Positions 51,923-62,113 are shown, counted from the first letter of the stretch. The stretch: DNA of 64,000 bases from Hafnia alvei (GCF_034424155.1 NZ_CP139992.1:4294012-4358011), one strand, 5' to 3'. The notes: a model not told the origin generated them from the sequence alone. A program made the numbers and translations.

Positions 51923-53230
51923 TTATTTCCTGAGTAATGCAGTGGGCATTTCCGTTTTTACTAATCTTGGCGTGATAAAAATCACCAGTTCGCGCCGTTT
52001 TGCCTCTTCCGTTGAGTCGCGAAACAGTGCACCAAGCAAGGGAACATCGCCCAATTTCGGCACCTGTGTTTTTCCATGCACAGCTTGCCGTTGAAAAATC
52101 CCGCCTAGGATAACAGTTTCACCATCATTCAGGGTGACCTGTGTTTTGATCTCCTGCTTATCGATGGCCAAAGCCTCACCGTCACCCTGCTTAATACTCC
52201 TGCCTGGCATATTTTGCGTAATCTGCAACATCAGCGTGATTTTGCCATTACGCATCACCCGAGGCGTGACCTCCATTCCCAGCACCGCCTCTTTAAACTC
52301 TATCGAGGTCGATCCACTGGCACCGCTAGAAACCTCATAAGGAATTTCAGTTCCCTGCTTAATACTTGCCGTTTGTAGATTGGTCGCCATCAGATGAGGA
52401 CTGGCAATAATTTCCACGTTATCTTCTTGTTCCAGAGCCGAAAGCTCCAGCTCTAATAAGCGACCACCGATACGCGCAACTTGAAAACCTGCATTAAATG
52501 CACGCCCTTCCACCGGCAATCCCATGTTGAATTGGTTCAGCCGAAAGCCGCTTGAGTCAGACGCTGCGCCATCATCAGACTCCGAGGTCCCCCAACGTAT
52601 CCCTAGCTCATTCAGGCTTTCACGATTGATTGTCACAATATGGGCAGTTAACTGCACCTGTGAGACGGGTTGATCGAGTTCCTCAATCCAAGCCTGAGCC
52701 GCTCGGGTGTTTTCAGGAAAATCCCGCACCAAAATCGTATTAGTCCGTGGGTCGGCACTAATACTGCCTTGCGCGCTTAACAACCCACTTTTTTGCTGCG
52801 TCAGGCTTTTGACCACGGCGTCCACATCCGCCTGCTGCAATGCAATGGAGACGGACGTTTTCTCCTGATCTTTCTCTTGCTGCTGTTTTTTATGCGCCAA
52901 CTCTTGCTGTCTATCGACGGCCTCGGCTGTCTGCACAAAGAGAATATTGCCTGTTTGTTCAATTGATAACTGATTCATACGTGCTATTGCTTGTAATGCC
53001 CGCGGCCAAGGCACATCAACCAATTTCACTGAGGTATTCCCTTTAACCTCTTCGCTCACGATTAAATTAAGGTGACGATTATCCGCTAGCGCCTGCAGCA
53101 CATTAACCAAAGGCGCGTCAAAGAAGGCTAGGGTTATCCGCGCACTATCACGCGACAGCGCGGCGAGTGCCGAAAACGAGCTAAGCCAGAGCAAACAACC
53201 ATACCAAAATTCCTTTTTGACCTTTTTCAT
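51923..53230 (-). CDS. hofQ: DNA-uptake secretin HofQ
   Basis: Outer-membrane secretin of the type IV pilus/competence-type apparatus, used in E. coli for taking up DNA as nutrient. It has 435 residues: a signal peptide (CLLWLSSFSALA), a short secretin N-domain (about 30-100), an N1-type domain, and the secretin core (about 225-430, EVTPRVMRNGKITLMLQITQ and GETVILGGIFQ). The C-terminal segment VPLLGALFRDSTEEAKRREL is typical. It is the last gene of hofMNOPQ, overlapping hofP by 4 bp. Confidence 0.94.
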   Translation of the reverse strand: MKKVKKEFWYGCLLWLSSFSALAALSRDSARITLAFFDAPLVNVLQALADNRHLNLIVSEEVKGNTSVKLVDVPWPRALQAIARMNQLSIEQTGNILFVQTAEAVDRQQELAHKKQQQEKDQEKTSVSIALQQADVDAVVKSLTQQKSGLLSAQGSISADPRTNTILVRDFPENTRAAQAWIEELDQPVSQVQLTAHIVTINRESLNELGIRWGTSESDDGAASDSSGFRLNQFNMGLPVEGRAFNAGFQVARIGGRLLELELSALEQEDNVEIIASPHLMATNLQTASIKQGTEIPYEVSSGASGSTSIEFKEAVLGMEVTPRVMRNGKITLMLQITQNMPGRSIKQGDGEALAIDKQEIKTQVTLNDGETVILGGIFQRQAVHGKTQVPKLGDVPLLGALFRDSTEEAKRRELVIFITPRLVKTEMPTALLRK

Positions 53231-53580
53231 TCCATGGACTCCCTTTCAGCGCTTATCTTCGGACAACTAAACGGATAAACAGCAGGCTTTTCGAACACTG
53301 AAAATTCATTGTTTTTTGATATATCTTCCGCATCACTACGCGGCGAGAACAACGGCACAGCAACCATTGCGTCTCCGTTCGTTAACGCCACCCACACTCG
53401 CCAACAACGGCCATCACCAATCACGCCCAAAACCTGCCCCGTATCTGGCTCAACGGATATTGATGGCGGTATCAAAGGATGAAAAGGATCTCTATCCGCC
53501 TGAGAGGTGCTGATCGACATCACACCGAGGCATACAAGCACAGGAACTTGCCAGCCATGACAAAAGAGCGCTGCCTTCAT
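53227..53580 (-). CDS. hofP: DNA-utilisation protein HofP
   Basis: PilP-like small protein of 117 residues with an N-terminal hydrophobic segment (about 9-26) that may be a signal peptide, and the segment RDPFHPLIPP seen in this family. Assignment rests on position between hofO and hofQ and on the ATGA overlaps at both ends. Sequence similarity to E. coli HofP is low by eye. Confidence 0.85.
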   Translation of the reverse strand: MKAALFCHGWQVPVLVCLGVMSISTSQADRDPFHPLIPPSISVEPDTGQVLGVIGDGRCWRVWVALTNGDAMVAVPLFSPRSDAEDISKNNEFSVFEKPAVYPFSCPKISAERESME

Positions 53581-54086
53581 ATTCCATCCCCCGCGAGCGC
53601 TAGCTGTCCTGAGATCGTTTCCGATTCCGACTCAAGTTCTAGCTGTGTGATTAGCCGAGCACAGCCAGCCAGTTCATTCAGTAATTGCACAAGCTGAGGA
53701 AAACTTAGCGAGCCTTTCACGCCCCAACCTGTGCCTTTTTCACCGCCAGCACGCGGATCTTTCTGCCAAGTCATCTGCTGAGCAAAACGTTCACTAACGG
53801 GTAAATCAGCACACTGCGCCACTAACGGTCTTATCGATATGGCGCTAATAGAAAGCTGCAACAGCAAGGCCTGCTGGTTTAAAACATGAGTACTCAATCG
53901 CTCCCACGCGGCTTGTGCATCTTGTTGACGCTGCCAAGAAGGTGATTCAGCCCGATGAGACAATGCGGCCACGCCAAGTCCACCTAACGCGCCGCAAAAT
54001 AGAAAGATGGCGCAGATAACTGCATAAAAATGGTGTGGGCTTAACTCGCATAACCAGCCAATCATGCGATCGGCAACGCTATTCAT
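53577..54086 (-). CDS. hofO: DNA-utilisation protein HofO
   Basis: PilO-like inner-membrane protein of 169 residues with one N-terminal helix (about 19-43) followed by a periplasmic coiled-coil/ferredoxin-like domain. The ATG at 54086 (MNSVADRM) overlaps the hofN end by 8 bp and has AAGGTGG upstream; a start five codons earlier would lie further inside hofN. Assignment is mainly from operon position. Confidence 0.85.
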   Translation of the reverse strand: MNSVADRMIGWLCELSPHHFYAVICAIFLFCGALGGLGVAALSHRAESPSWQRQQDAQAAWERLSTHVLNQQALLLQLSISAISIRPLVAQCADLPVSERFAQQMTWQKDPRAGGEKGTGWGVKGSLSFPQLVQLLNELAGCARLITQLELESESETISGQLALAGDGI

Positions 54087-54609
54087 GCTGGCCACCTTCA
54101 AGCAAAAATTTTTGCAGCCCTGATTCAGCCACGCTCATTTTCATAAGTTGTAACTCGGGTAAAGCGGCGCTTTGATTGAGGTGTTGTGTGAAAGCAGAAA
54201 TGACGACCGGCGTTGATGTCATCCCCTCAACTTCTAAGTGATGTGAGCGCCATGAAAAACGGGTCAACCACACCTGCGCAGGAATATGACGTTGTAGCGC
54301 TAAAATAAAGGTCAGGATCTGCAGATTGGTTTTACGGTTGCGATCATATTGTTGATTCTGGCGCAGCTGATTTTTAGCCTGTAGTGTCCACGCGGCGAGT
54401 TGCCCCTGTTGATGCTTTAGTTGCTGGCTTTGGCGTTGCGACACGGCGGTTGCAGCCTCCCAGCATTGAACTCGACGATGCACTTGATAAGCGGAATAAC
54501 TGGCTATCAATATCAGTAGAACCACCACGGCAACCAAACACAGCATACAAAGCCGTAGTCGCTGAGCACGCAAAGTCGAAAACCAAGGACAAAGGTTTAT
54601 CTGCTCCAT
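54079..54609 (-). CDS. hofN: DNA-utilisation protein HofN
   Basis: PilN-like bitopic membrane protein of 176 residues. It starts MEQINLCPW, similar to the INLLPW-type PilN motif that contacts PilM/HofM. One membrane helix (about 17-40) is followed by a helical Gln-rich coiled coil (about 50-95) and a small periplasmic domain. It overlaps hofM by 13 bp and hofO by 8 bp. Confidence 0.88.
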   Translation of the reverse strand: MEQINLCPWFSTLRAQRLRLCMLCLVAVVVLLILIASYSAYQVHRRVQCWEAATAVSQRQSQQLKHQQGQLAAWTLQAKNQLRQNQQYDRNRKTNLQILTFILALQRHIPAQVWLTRFSWRSHHLEVEGMTSTPVVISAFTQHLNQSAALPELQLMKMSVAESGLQKFLLEGGQHE

Positions 54610-55439
54610 GAGGTTCTCTCCTCACACAGCGCCAGCCCGACGGCCAAAGCAAACAACTCCGGCTGCGAAGGTAAAGGTGGTTGTAGATAGGTCAGAGCAC
54701 GAAATGGCGACCAGCCTGAGGCGTTGTCAGCGGCACAGGTTAGTGTCTCAGTGCCGCCAATCCCTTGGAGTGCGGCGTTCGAAACGGCTCGCTCGATGAG
54801 TTCAGGCATCGATTCATGGTTCTGACGCGCGATAAACCCAAACGCCAGCGGCTGAGAGAAAGGTGCTGCCCACGTCAGCACATGCTCTCCAACATGCAGT
54901 AATAATGCGGTTGGCGACTGCCCGCTAAGGGCTGCCGCTCGCCGTAATGCACAAGGGGTGATATCCGCAACGCTCGGCGTCAGACCGGCAGCAATCAATG
55001 GTGTTTGCCAATCGCGCATATCTTGCTGGCGCACAGCGGTCATTAGCCAGGCTTTCGGTTGAGAAGGCAAGCGAGTGTAGTCACAAACAAACTCCGAGCG
55101 AGGCAGCATAAGGCTGCGCTCTGCGGCTAAATCGAGAATGTTGCGCTGTAAATTAACCGGCAAATTCATCTCTGGCGTCGAAATGCTTTGCTGCATAATA
55201 ATTTCCGGCGATAGGCCGATACGTACCGAGGTTTTGCCTGGAAGCTGGCGACGTAAGTCAGAAAGTCGATTATTCAGCCATTCCGATTGGCATAATCGTC
55301 CACTTTCGACCACATTTATGTGTGATGAAAACTGCCACCAACGCCTGAGCTGCCAGCCTTTACGCTGATAACTGACTGCCACGGCACAAAATGTCCGAGG
55401 CTGAATATCTATCCCTAACTGCCAAGTCCGTGCGAACAT
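54597..55439 (-). CDS. hofM: DNA-utilisation protein HofM
   Basis: PilM-like cytoplasmic protein of 280 residues with an actin-like fold expected from the family. It starts MFARTWQLGIDIQPRTFCAV and ends with a LALCEERTSW segment. The ATG at 55439 is preferred over an in-frame TTG at 55463 because a GGAG site lies between them. It is the first gene of hofMNOPQ and is divergent from mrcA over 120 bp, as in E. coli. Confidence 0.88.
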   Translation of the reverse strand: MFARTWQLGIDIQPRTFCAVAVSYQRKGWQLRRWWQFSSHINVVESGRLCQSEWLNNRLSDLRRQLPGKTSVRIGLSPEIIMQQSISTPEMNLPVNLQRNILDLAAERSLMLPRSEFVCDYTRLPSQPKAWLMTAVRQQDMRDWQTPLIAAGLTPSVADITPCALRRAAALSGQSPTALLLHVGEHVLTWAAPFSQPLAFGFIARQNHESMPELIERAVSNAALQGIGGTETLTCAADNASGWSPFRALTYLQPPLPSQPELFALAVGLALCEERTSWSR

Positions 55440-55559
55440 ATGCAGCGATCTCCGTATCGTCAATGAAAGAAAAGAACGTATCCTCCGTGCTAGGTTGCCT
55501 TTATACTACTGCGCGTTTGTTTATAAACTGCCCAATTGACAAGTGATGGGAAATTCTAG

Positions 55560-58130
55560 GTGAAGTTCGTAAAGTATCTAATCATTCTTGCAGTCTGTTG
55601 CATTCTGCTGGGAGCGGCCGCAGTATTTGGTCTGTACAAATACGTTGAGCCACAGCTGCCCGATGTCGCGACGCTTAAAGACGTCCGTCTGCAAACACCG
55701 ATGCAAGTCTATAGCGCCGATGGGTATCTCATCGCGCAATACGGTGAAAAACGCCGTGTACCTCTGCCGCTGAAACAAGTTCCGCCGCAGATGGTAAATG
55801 CCTTTATCGCGACTGAGGACAGTCGCTTCTTCGAACATCATGGTGTTGACCCGGTGGGGATTTTCCGCGCCGCTTCCGTGGCGTTATTCACCGGTCATGC
55901 CTCGCAAGGTGCGAGTACCATCACCCAACAGCTGGCGAGAAACTTCTTCCTGAGTCCAGAACGTACGCTGATGCGTAAGATCAAAGAGGCCTTCCTCGCG
56001 ATCCGCATTGAGCAACTGCTGACTAAAGATGAAATTCTCGACCTGTATCTCAATAAAATTTATCTGGGTTATCGTGCCTACGGCGTTGGCGCCGCTGCAC
56101 AGGTCTATTTTGGCAAAACCGTCGATCAGTTGACGCTGAGCGAAATTGCCATGATTGCCGGTCTGCCAAAAGCACCGTCAACGTTTAACCCGCTGTATTC
56201 TCACGATCGCGCTCTCGCCCGCCGTAACGTGGTGCTGAGCCGTATGCTGGATGAGAAATACATCACCCGCGCTGAATATGACCAAGCACGTAGCGAGCCG
56301 TTAGAAGCGCGCTACCACGGGCCAGAAATCGACTTCTCTGCACCTTACCTATCTGAAATGGTGCGTCAGGAGATGCTGAAACAGTACGGTGAAAATGCCT
56401 ATACCGATGGCTATAAGGTTTACACCACCGTCACCAAGCGCCTGCAGTTAGCCGCTCAAAGCGCATTGCGTAACAACGTTATCGCCTATGACATGCGCCA
56501 CGGCTACCGTGGGCCGTCTAATGTGCTGTGGAAAGTAGGTCAGCCAACATGGTCGCGTGAGCAAATCATGAACTCGCTAAAAACATTGCCAACCTATGGG
56601 CCATTGCTGCCTGCGGTTGTCACTGAATCCAGCGCAGATGAAGCCACTGTCATGCTAGCCAACGGCGATAATGTCACGCTGCCAATGGCGACAGTTCGCT
56701 GGGCACGTCCGTTCAAAACCGATCGCGTCCAAGGCCCTACGCCGCGTCGCGTCAACGATGTTATTCAGCCGGGCCAGCAAATTTGGGTTCGTCAGGATGA
56801 AGAGCAGAAATGGTGGTTGGCTCAGGTTCCAGATGTGAACTCGGCGCTGGTTTCCCTTAACCCGCAAGACGGTGCTGTCAAAGCACTGGTGGGTGGTTTT
56901 GACTTCAACCAAAGTAAATTTAACCGCGTTACTCAGGCTCTGCGCCAAGCAGGCTCTAACATCAAACCGTTCTTATATACAGCGGCGATGGACAAAGGCT
57001 TAACGCTGGCATCGATTCTGAACGACTTGCCGATTTCTCGCTGGGATGCGGGAGCTGGCACCGATTGGCGTCCTAAGAACTCGCCGCCAACGTATGCAGG
57101 CCCAATTCGCCTGCGTCAGGGCTTAGGTGAATCGAAGAACGTGGTGATGGTGCGTGCGATGCGTGCGATGGGAGTTGATTACGCAGCGGAATATCTGCAG
57201 CGCTTCGGCTTCCCTGCGCAAAATATCGTGCACACCGAATCCTTAGCGTTAGGTTCTGCGTCGTTTACTCCAATGCAGTTGGTTCGCGGCTATGCGGTAT
57301 TTGCTAACGGCGGTTACTTAGTTGACCCTTACTTCATCACCAAAATTATCGACGGTGAAGATAAAGTGGTCTTCGAAGCTAAACCGAAGGTTGTTTGCGA
57401 AAGCTGTAATCTGCCAGTGATCTATGGGCAAACGCCAAAATCCGTTGCGCTTACCGATGATAGCGTCGAAAACGTCGCCGTATCTCAGGATAGCAACGCT
57501 AACGCAGCGGTGCCGATGCCTCAGCTTGAGCAAGTTACACCAGCTCAGATGAATCAGGATTCGGATCAACAATATGCGCCGCATGTGATCAACACGCCGC
57601 TGGCGTTCCTGATGCATGACGCGCTCAACAGTAACATCTGGGGTGAACCCGGTGGCGGCTGGATGGGTACCGGCTGGCGTGCAGGGCGTGATTTGAAACG
57701 TCATGATATCGGCGGTAAAACCGGCACGACCAACAGTTCAAAAGATGCATGGTTCTCTGGCTATGGTCCAGATATCGTGACCAGCGTTTGGATTGGTTTT
57801 GACGATCATCGCCGCGATTTAGGCCGCACCACCGCTTCTGGCGCGATTAAAGATCAAATCTCCGGCGGCGAAGGCGGTGCGAAAAGCGCTCAGCCAGCGT
57901 GGGATGACTTTATGAAAGCCGCCTTAGAAGGCGTTCCTGAGCAGAAAATGGCACCACCACCGGGTATTGTTAGCGTAACTATCGACAAATACACCGGCAA
58001 ACTCTCAGGCGGAGGCGCTGGCAGCAAGTCTGAATACTTCATTGATGGCACTCAGCCAACGGAGTACTCGGTACATGAAGCGGGTACCACGGTGACCGAC
58101 AGCGGTGGCGAAAGCCACGAACTGTTCTAG
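55560..58130 (+). CDS. mrcA: Penicillin-binding protein 1a
   Basis: Bifunctional class A PBP that polymerises and cross-links peptidoglycan, anchored in the inner membrane. It has 856 residues starting at GTG 55560 (KFVKYLIILAVCCILLGAAA), with the membrane anchor at residues 5-25. The GT51 glycosyltransferase is about 55-235 (ATEDSRFFEHHGVDPVGI). The OB-like domain lies near 320-420. The transpeptidase has the SxxK motif in QAGSNIKPFLY near residue 465, SxN in GESKNVVM and KTG in GGKTGTTNSS near residue 718. A terminator follows. Confidence 0.97.
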   Translation: MKFVKYLIILAVCCILLGAAAVFGLYKYVEPQLPDVATLKDVRLQTPMQVYSADGYLIAQYGEKRRVPLPLKQVPPQMVNAFIATEDSRFFEHHGVDPVGIFRAASVALFTGHASQGASTITQQLARNFFLSPERTLMRKIKEAFLAIRIEQLLTKDEILDLYLNKIYLGYRAYGVGAAAQVYFGKTVDQLTLSEIAMIAGLPKAPSTFNPLYSHDRALARRNVVLSRMLDEKYITRAEYDQARSEPLEARYHGPEIDFSAPYLSEMVRQEMLKQYGENAYTDGYKVYTTVTKRLQLAAQSALRNNVIAYDMRHGYRGPSNVLWKVGQPTWSREQIMNSLKTLPTYGPLLPAVVTESSADEATVMLANGDNVTLPMATVRWARPFKTDRVQGPTPRRVNDVIQPGQQIWVRQDEEQKWWLAQVPDVNSALVSLNPQDGAVKALVGGFDFNQSKFNRVTQALRQAGSNIKPFLYTAAMDKGLTLASILNDLPISRWDAGAGTDWRPKNSPPTYAGPIRLRQGLGESKNVVMVRAMRAMGVDYAAEYLQRFGFPAQNIVHTESLALGSASFTPMQLVRGYAVFANGGYLVDPYFITKIIDGEDKVVFEAKPKVVCESCNLPVIYGQTPKSVALTDDSVENVAVSQDSNANAAVPMPQLEQVTPAQMNQDSDQQYAPHVINTPLAFLMHDALNSNIWGEPGGGWMGTGWRAGRDLKRHDIGGKTGTTNSSKDAWFSGYGPDIVTSVWIGFDDHRRDLGRTTASGAIKDQISGGEGGAKSAQPAWDDFMKAALEGVPEQKMAPPPGIVSVTIDKYTGKLSGGGAGSKSEYFIDGTQPTEYSVHEAGTTVTDSGGESHELF

Positions 58131-58153
58131 TGCAGAACCACTGATACGTTAAA

Positions 58154-58176
58154 GGGGCCAATTGGCCCCTTTTTTA
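58154..58176. terminator. Terminator between mrcA and nudE
   Basis: GGGGCCAATTGGCCCC (58154-58169) is a perfect palindrome followed by seven Ts on the plus strand. It lies 23 bp after the mrcA stop; nudE converges from the right. Confidence 0.9.
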
Positions 58177-58195
58177 TATTCAGCGTTTGCATTAA

Positions 58196-58762
58196 TCAGC
58201 TAACGTTAACGGCTCGTGCAGCCAAAAGCTCTCGCACTAAGAACAATGCACTTACGCTGCGAGCTTCGCGGAAATCAGGATCGTCAAGCAGCTCCATCAT
58301 GCGCGCTATCGGCCAGCGTACAACCGGCATCTGTTCGGGCTCATCCCCTTCCAAACGCTCAGGGAAGAGGTCTTCCGCTAAAACAATATTCATCCGGCTG
58401 GAAAAATAGGAGGGCGCCATCGTCAGTTTATGCAAAAAAGTAAACTGCTCGGCACCAAAACCCGCCTCTTCCATTAACTCTCGGTTTGCCGCCTGAAAAA
58501 TGTCTTCTCCAGGATCAATCAGTCCTTTAGGAAAACCAAGCTCATAGCTCTCAATCCCGACAGCATATTCGCGGATCAGCAGCAGATCGTCGCCGAGAAT
58601 AGGCACAATCATCACTGCTTCGCGTTCTGAGGGACGCATACGCTCATACACACGGCGCACACCATTGCTAAACTCTAAGTCCACCGACTCCACATTAAAC
58701 AGGCGTGAGCGTGCAATGGTTTCCACGCTGAGAATTTTTGGCTTTTGTGGGAGTTTTTCCAT
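58196..58762 (-). CDS. nudE: ADP compounds hydrolase NudE
   Basis: Nudix hydrolase acting on ADP-ribose, NADH and Ap3A-type ADP-linked compounds. It has 188 residues. The Nudix box is GLIDPGEDIFQAANRELMEE followed by AGFG (near residues 80-103), matching GX5EX7REUXEEXGU. It is convergent with mrcA and divergent from igaA. Confidence 0.94.
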   Translation of the reverse strand: MEKLPQKPKILSVETIARSRLFNVESVDLEFSNGVRRVYERMRPSEREAVMIVPILGDDLLLIREYAVGIESYELGFPKGLIDPGEDIFQAANRELMEEAGFGAEQFTFLHKLTMAPSYFSSRMNIVLAEDLFPERLEGDEPEQMPVVRWPIARMMELLDDPDFREARSVSALFLVRELLAARAVNVS

Positions 58763-59211
58763 GATGGCCCCGAATTAATGGTTTCCCGTCGATTATCGTA
58801 ATACTGCAATATCCAAATCATGGGAATGGCGACTGACAGGCGACATATTTTGATTCGATATTTTCGTTTATAGATGCAGATCACAGTATTTAGTTACTCT
58901 GCATTGTGCGCAGAAGGTGTGAGATTCGCAACAATTGTTGAGTATATTTTGCAGTCTTGTTTCCAGCCAGCCTGAGCCAAAAAATTCCACTCAATATGCC
59001 GCTATTACTTGCCACACATGAGAAAAATCGGATAATGCCGATATAATCAGCAGACTCCGGCTGCTAACCTTTTTACTTGAATATGCGACAATCTTTGCAA
59101 AACTATAAATAAAATCATTTCATAACATATATTTATATTCGCTTTATAATTCATCCGTATAATGTCCTTTTGGACAAGGTGGAAAGGTGATGATTACCAA
59201 ACGGGGTCGGC
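58763..59211. other. nudE-igaA divergent intergenic region
   Basis: 449 bp without a supportable gene. It must carry the divergent nudE and igaA promoters. The half nearest igaA is AT-rich. I saw no clear operator or terminator in it. Confidence 0.5.
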
Positions 59212-61326
59212 ATGAGCGCACCAGTTATCGCATCAATCCTACTGATCCTTTGCCTGCTGATTGCCGGATGTGCCTATTGGTCTAAGATGAAAAAATCTGC
59301 CTTATTAACAACATCTTTCCCATTTCTTAAAACTAAACTGCGCAAACTGCAAAAAGATGAACTTCAGGCCATTGAGCAATATCTCAATAAGCTAGAGTCT
59401 CCTTCAGGTTCTTCTCATGCACCCATGCCCGTAGCTCAACATCGCCTGATGCCTCAGGGGGATCGCGTTTACCCGCTTGTCCACGCGATAACCCGCTACG
59501 AACTCACTACCGACGATCCCAATAAAAGACGCTATTACCTTGATAATATTGAGGTTCACCTGCCTGTTTTTTGGGAACAATATATCGCCGACGATAACCA
59601 GCTTGAGGTGATCAAAACTCATAGCATTCCTTTGGTTATCTCCATCAACGGTCACTCGTTGGTTGACGCTGCACAAGAGGATTTACTTCCTCCTCCCGAT
59701 AGCACCAGCAGCGCTTCAATTCGTCAGACCGAAAGTGAAAAAGTCGAGCTGCAAGGCGTTCGCAAAGAAACCCAGTTGGAGTATCAGCTCAGCCAGCAAG
59801 GCGGCATCCGCGAATCTATCGTGATCGTGGTGGCATTACTGATGTTGTATGCCAGCCTAATGAGCCCTAATGCTTTAATGCCGTGGCTGCTGACCGTCGC
59901 TACGGGGCTGATTGCATGGGGTATTTGGCGCTTGTACAGTCGCCCTTCTGAACGCGACCTGAAAGAAATCCACTGCATCCGCGGGATCCCCAAGCGCTGG
60001 GGGTTATTTGGCGAGTCTAACGTTGGGCAAATCAACAACGTCTCGTTAGGCACCTTAGATCTCATCTACCCAGCACATTGGCAGAACTATATTCAAAAAG
60101 ATCTCGGGCATAAAACCGATATCGAGATGTATCTCAGTCGACACGTGGTGCGTCAGGGCCGCTTCCTCTCGCTGCACGATGAGGTAAAAAACTTTCCCCT
60201 GCAGCGCTGGGGACGCAATATCGTGCTGCTAGGCGGAGCGCTTCTTACGCTCACGTTGCTGCTCACAACTCAGCCTCTCAGCATCCCGTTCAAACTCAGC
60301 TCGGCATGGCTACATGGAACACACAGTGTTGATGTGAATAGCGTGAAATCGCTGGCTGCGCTGCCGCTGCACGTTGGGGATACTTTAAACATTCAAGGTA
60401 CCGGCATGTGCCGTGTTCCTGCTTCTTATCAAGACGGCGTACGTTATCCCTTTATGCCTTTCGATTGCTCGGCGATTTATTGGAGCAATGCGACCCCGAT
60501 GTCTGCACCCGCGTCTGATATCGTTGATAACGCAGCGGCATTGCTTGCAACGGTGAACCGCCAGTTGAACGCGAACAATGAAGACCAGAAAGTTAACCCT
60601 GGACTGGCTAGCGCCATTCAAAAATCCGGCATGATCTTGCTGGATGATTTTGCCGACATTGTTCTGCGTACCGAAGATCTCTGTGCGCAGCAGTCAGAAT
60701 GCACAAGGCTAAAAAATTCGCTGGTGAATCTTGGCAACAGCAAGTCATGGAACGCTCTGCTGAAAAAGGCGCAAAACGGAGGGTTGGACGGTGTGAACGT
60801 GCTGCTACGTCCAGCAAGTGCCCAGCTATTATCAAACATCGTCAATAGCGCCGTCTCTTCGTTCTATTATCGCGAAACACATCAGGCCGCACAGTCACTC
60901 ACCGCAACGCCGCCGGGCGGATTTTTGATTATTAGCGATGAAGGTAAGCAGTTGGTTAATCATCCACAGCCTGCCATTTCACTCTACGATTACACGGCTA
61001 TCGATCAGTGGCGTGAGCTGGAATCACTTTCACAACAGCTGCTGATGACACCATTTAAAGCCAGCGGCGTGATCACCGAGCTCAGCACCGATGCCAACGG
61101 TACTCGGCATATTATGTTGCATAGCGAACCCGATGGTCTAACGCTGTGGCGATACATCTTAACCTGCGCGCTGCTGCTCGCAGTGACACTGATTATTATC
61201 GTTAACGCACTGATGTTTATGTTCAGAATACAAAAATCGATGAATCGTATTCCTGAAATACAGCGCTACTACGACCAGTGCATTAACCACAGCATCATGC
61301 CTTTTGATACCGCCCCGCGACGTTAA
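59212..61326 (+). CDS. igaA: IgaA, inner-membrane inhibitor of the Rcs phosphorelay
   Basis: Essential in wild-type enterobacteria because it holds the RcsC/RcsD envelope-stress pathway off. It has 704 residues, with membrane helices near 5-23, 205-243, 338-358 and 645-673. This gives the family layout of two cytoplasmic domains and one large periplasmic domain (about 360-640). Conserved blocks include EIHCIRGIPKRWGLFGESN, DRHVVRQGR-like SRHVVRQGRFLSLHDEVKN and IQKSGMILLDDFADIVL. The ATG follows GGGG. It leads into yrfG-hslR-hslO. Confidence 0.94.
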   Translation: MSAPVIASILLILCLLIAGCAYWSKMKKSALLTTSFPFLKTKLRKLQKDELQAIEQYLNKLESPSGSSHAPMPVAQHRLMPQGDRVYPLVHAITRYELTTDDPNKRRYYLDNIEVHLPVFWEQYIADDNQLEVIKTHSIPLVISINGHSLVDAAQEDLLPPPDSTSSASIRQTESEKVELQGVRKETQLEYQLSQQGGIRESIVIVVALLMLYASLMSPNALMPWLLTVATGLIAWGIWRLYSRPSERDLKEIHCIRGIPKRWGLFGESNVGQINNVSLGTLDLIYPAHWQNYIQKDLGHKTDIEMYLSRHVVRQGRFLSLHDEVKNFPLQRWGRNIVLLGGALLTLTLLLTTQPLSIPFKLSSAWLHGTHSVDVNSVKSLAALPLHVGDTLNIQGTGMCRVPASYQDGVRYPFMPFDCSAIYWSNATPMSAPASDIVDNAAALLATVNRQLNANNEDQKVNPGLASAIQKSGMILLDDFADIVLRTEDLCAQQSECTRLKNSLVNLGNSKSWNALLKKAQNGGLDGVNVLLRPASAQLLSNIVNSAVSSFYYRETHQAAQSLTATPPGGFLIISDEGKQLVNHPQPAISLYDYTAIDQWRELESLSQQLLMTPFKASGVITELSTDANGTRHIMLHSEPDGLTLWRYILTCALLLAVTLIIIVNALMFMFRIQKSMNRIPEIQRYYDQCINHSIMPFDTAPRR

Positions 61327-61420
61327 TTTCATCGGCTGGCATGACAAGCCAATAGAGTAAAAATATAATTCCTTAAGGCCAGCATCCGCTGGCCTTTTCG
61401 CCTATCTAGCAGGAGCCTGT

Positions 61421-62113
61421 ATGTCCCCTACCCTGAACCATCAGCCTAATTTTAATTGGCAAGAAATCGAAACCGTATTGCTAGATATGGATGGAACATT
61501 GCTCGATCTGGAGTTTGACAGCTATTTTTGGCTTAATCTGGTGCCGCAGACCCTGAGCGAGCGCCGCGGCATTACGCTCGATGAAGCCAAAAAACTCATC
61601 CGCCATGAATATAACGCGGTGCAACATACGCTCAATTGGTACTGTTTTGACTATTGGAGCGATCGTCTAGACTTAGACATCTATCAAATGACCTCCGAAG
61701 TCGGCGCTCGTGCGCGTTTACGCCAAGATACCCAACCGTTTTTAGAGGCACTTCGTGCCAGCGGCAGAAAAACTATTTTGCTGACTAACGCCCATCCACA
61801 CGGGCTTGCGGTGAAGTTGCAGCACACCGGACTCGATCAGCATCTTGATTTATTATTTTCCACCCACACATTTGGTTATCCGAAGGAAGATCAGCGACTG
61901 TGGCAGGCGGTACAAAAACGTACTGGTTTTAATCCTGCAACTACGCTGTTTGTCGATGATGCCGAACCCATTCTGGATGCAGCCCAAAGCTATGGTATTC
62001 GCTACTGCCTTGGTGTTCGCAACCCGGACTCAAGCATGGCCGAGAAGCAATTCTCACGCCATCCGTCCATGAATGATTACCGCACATTATTGCCAGCCTT
62101 TCAGCCACAGTAG
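61421..62113 (+). CDS. yrfG: GMP/IMP nucleotidase (HAD family) YrfG
   Basis: HAD-superfamily 5'-nucleotidase; the E. coli homologue acts on GMP and IMP. It has 230 residues. HAD motif I is LLDMDGTLLDLEFDSY near residue 21, motif II ILLTNAHPHG near residue 127, and motif IV TLFVDDAEPILDAA near residue 185. The ATG follows AGGAG. It lies between igaA and hslR as in E. coli. Confidence 0.94.
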   Translation: MSPTLNHQPNFNWQEIETVLLDMDGTLLDLEFDSYFWLNLVPQTLSERRGITLDEAKKLIRHEYNAVQHTLNWYCFDYWSDRLDLDIYQMTSEVGARARLRQDTQPFLEALRASGRKTILLTNAHPHGLAVKLQHTGLDQHLDLLFSTHTFGYPKEDQRLWQAVQKRTGFNPATTLFVDDAEPILDAAQSYGIRYCLGVRNPDSSMAEKQFSRHPSMNDYRTLLPAFQPQ

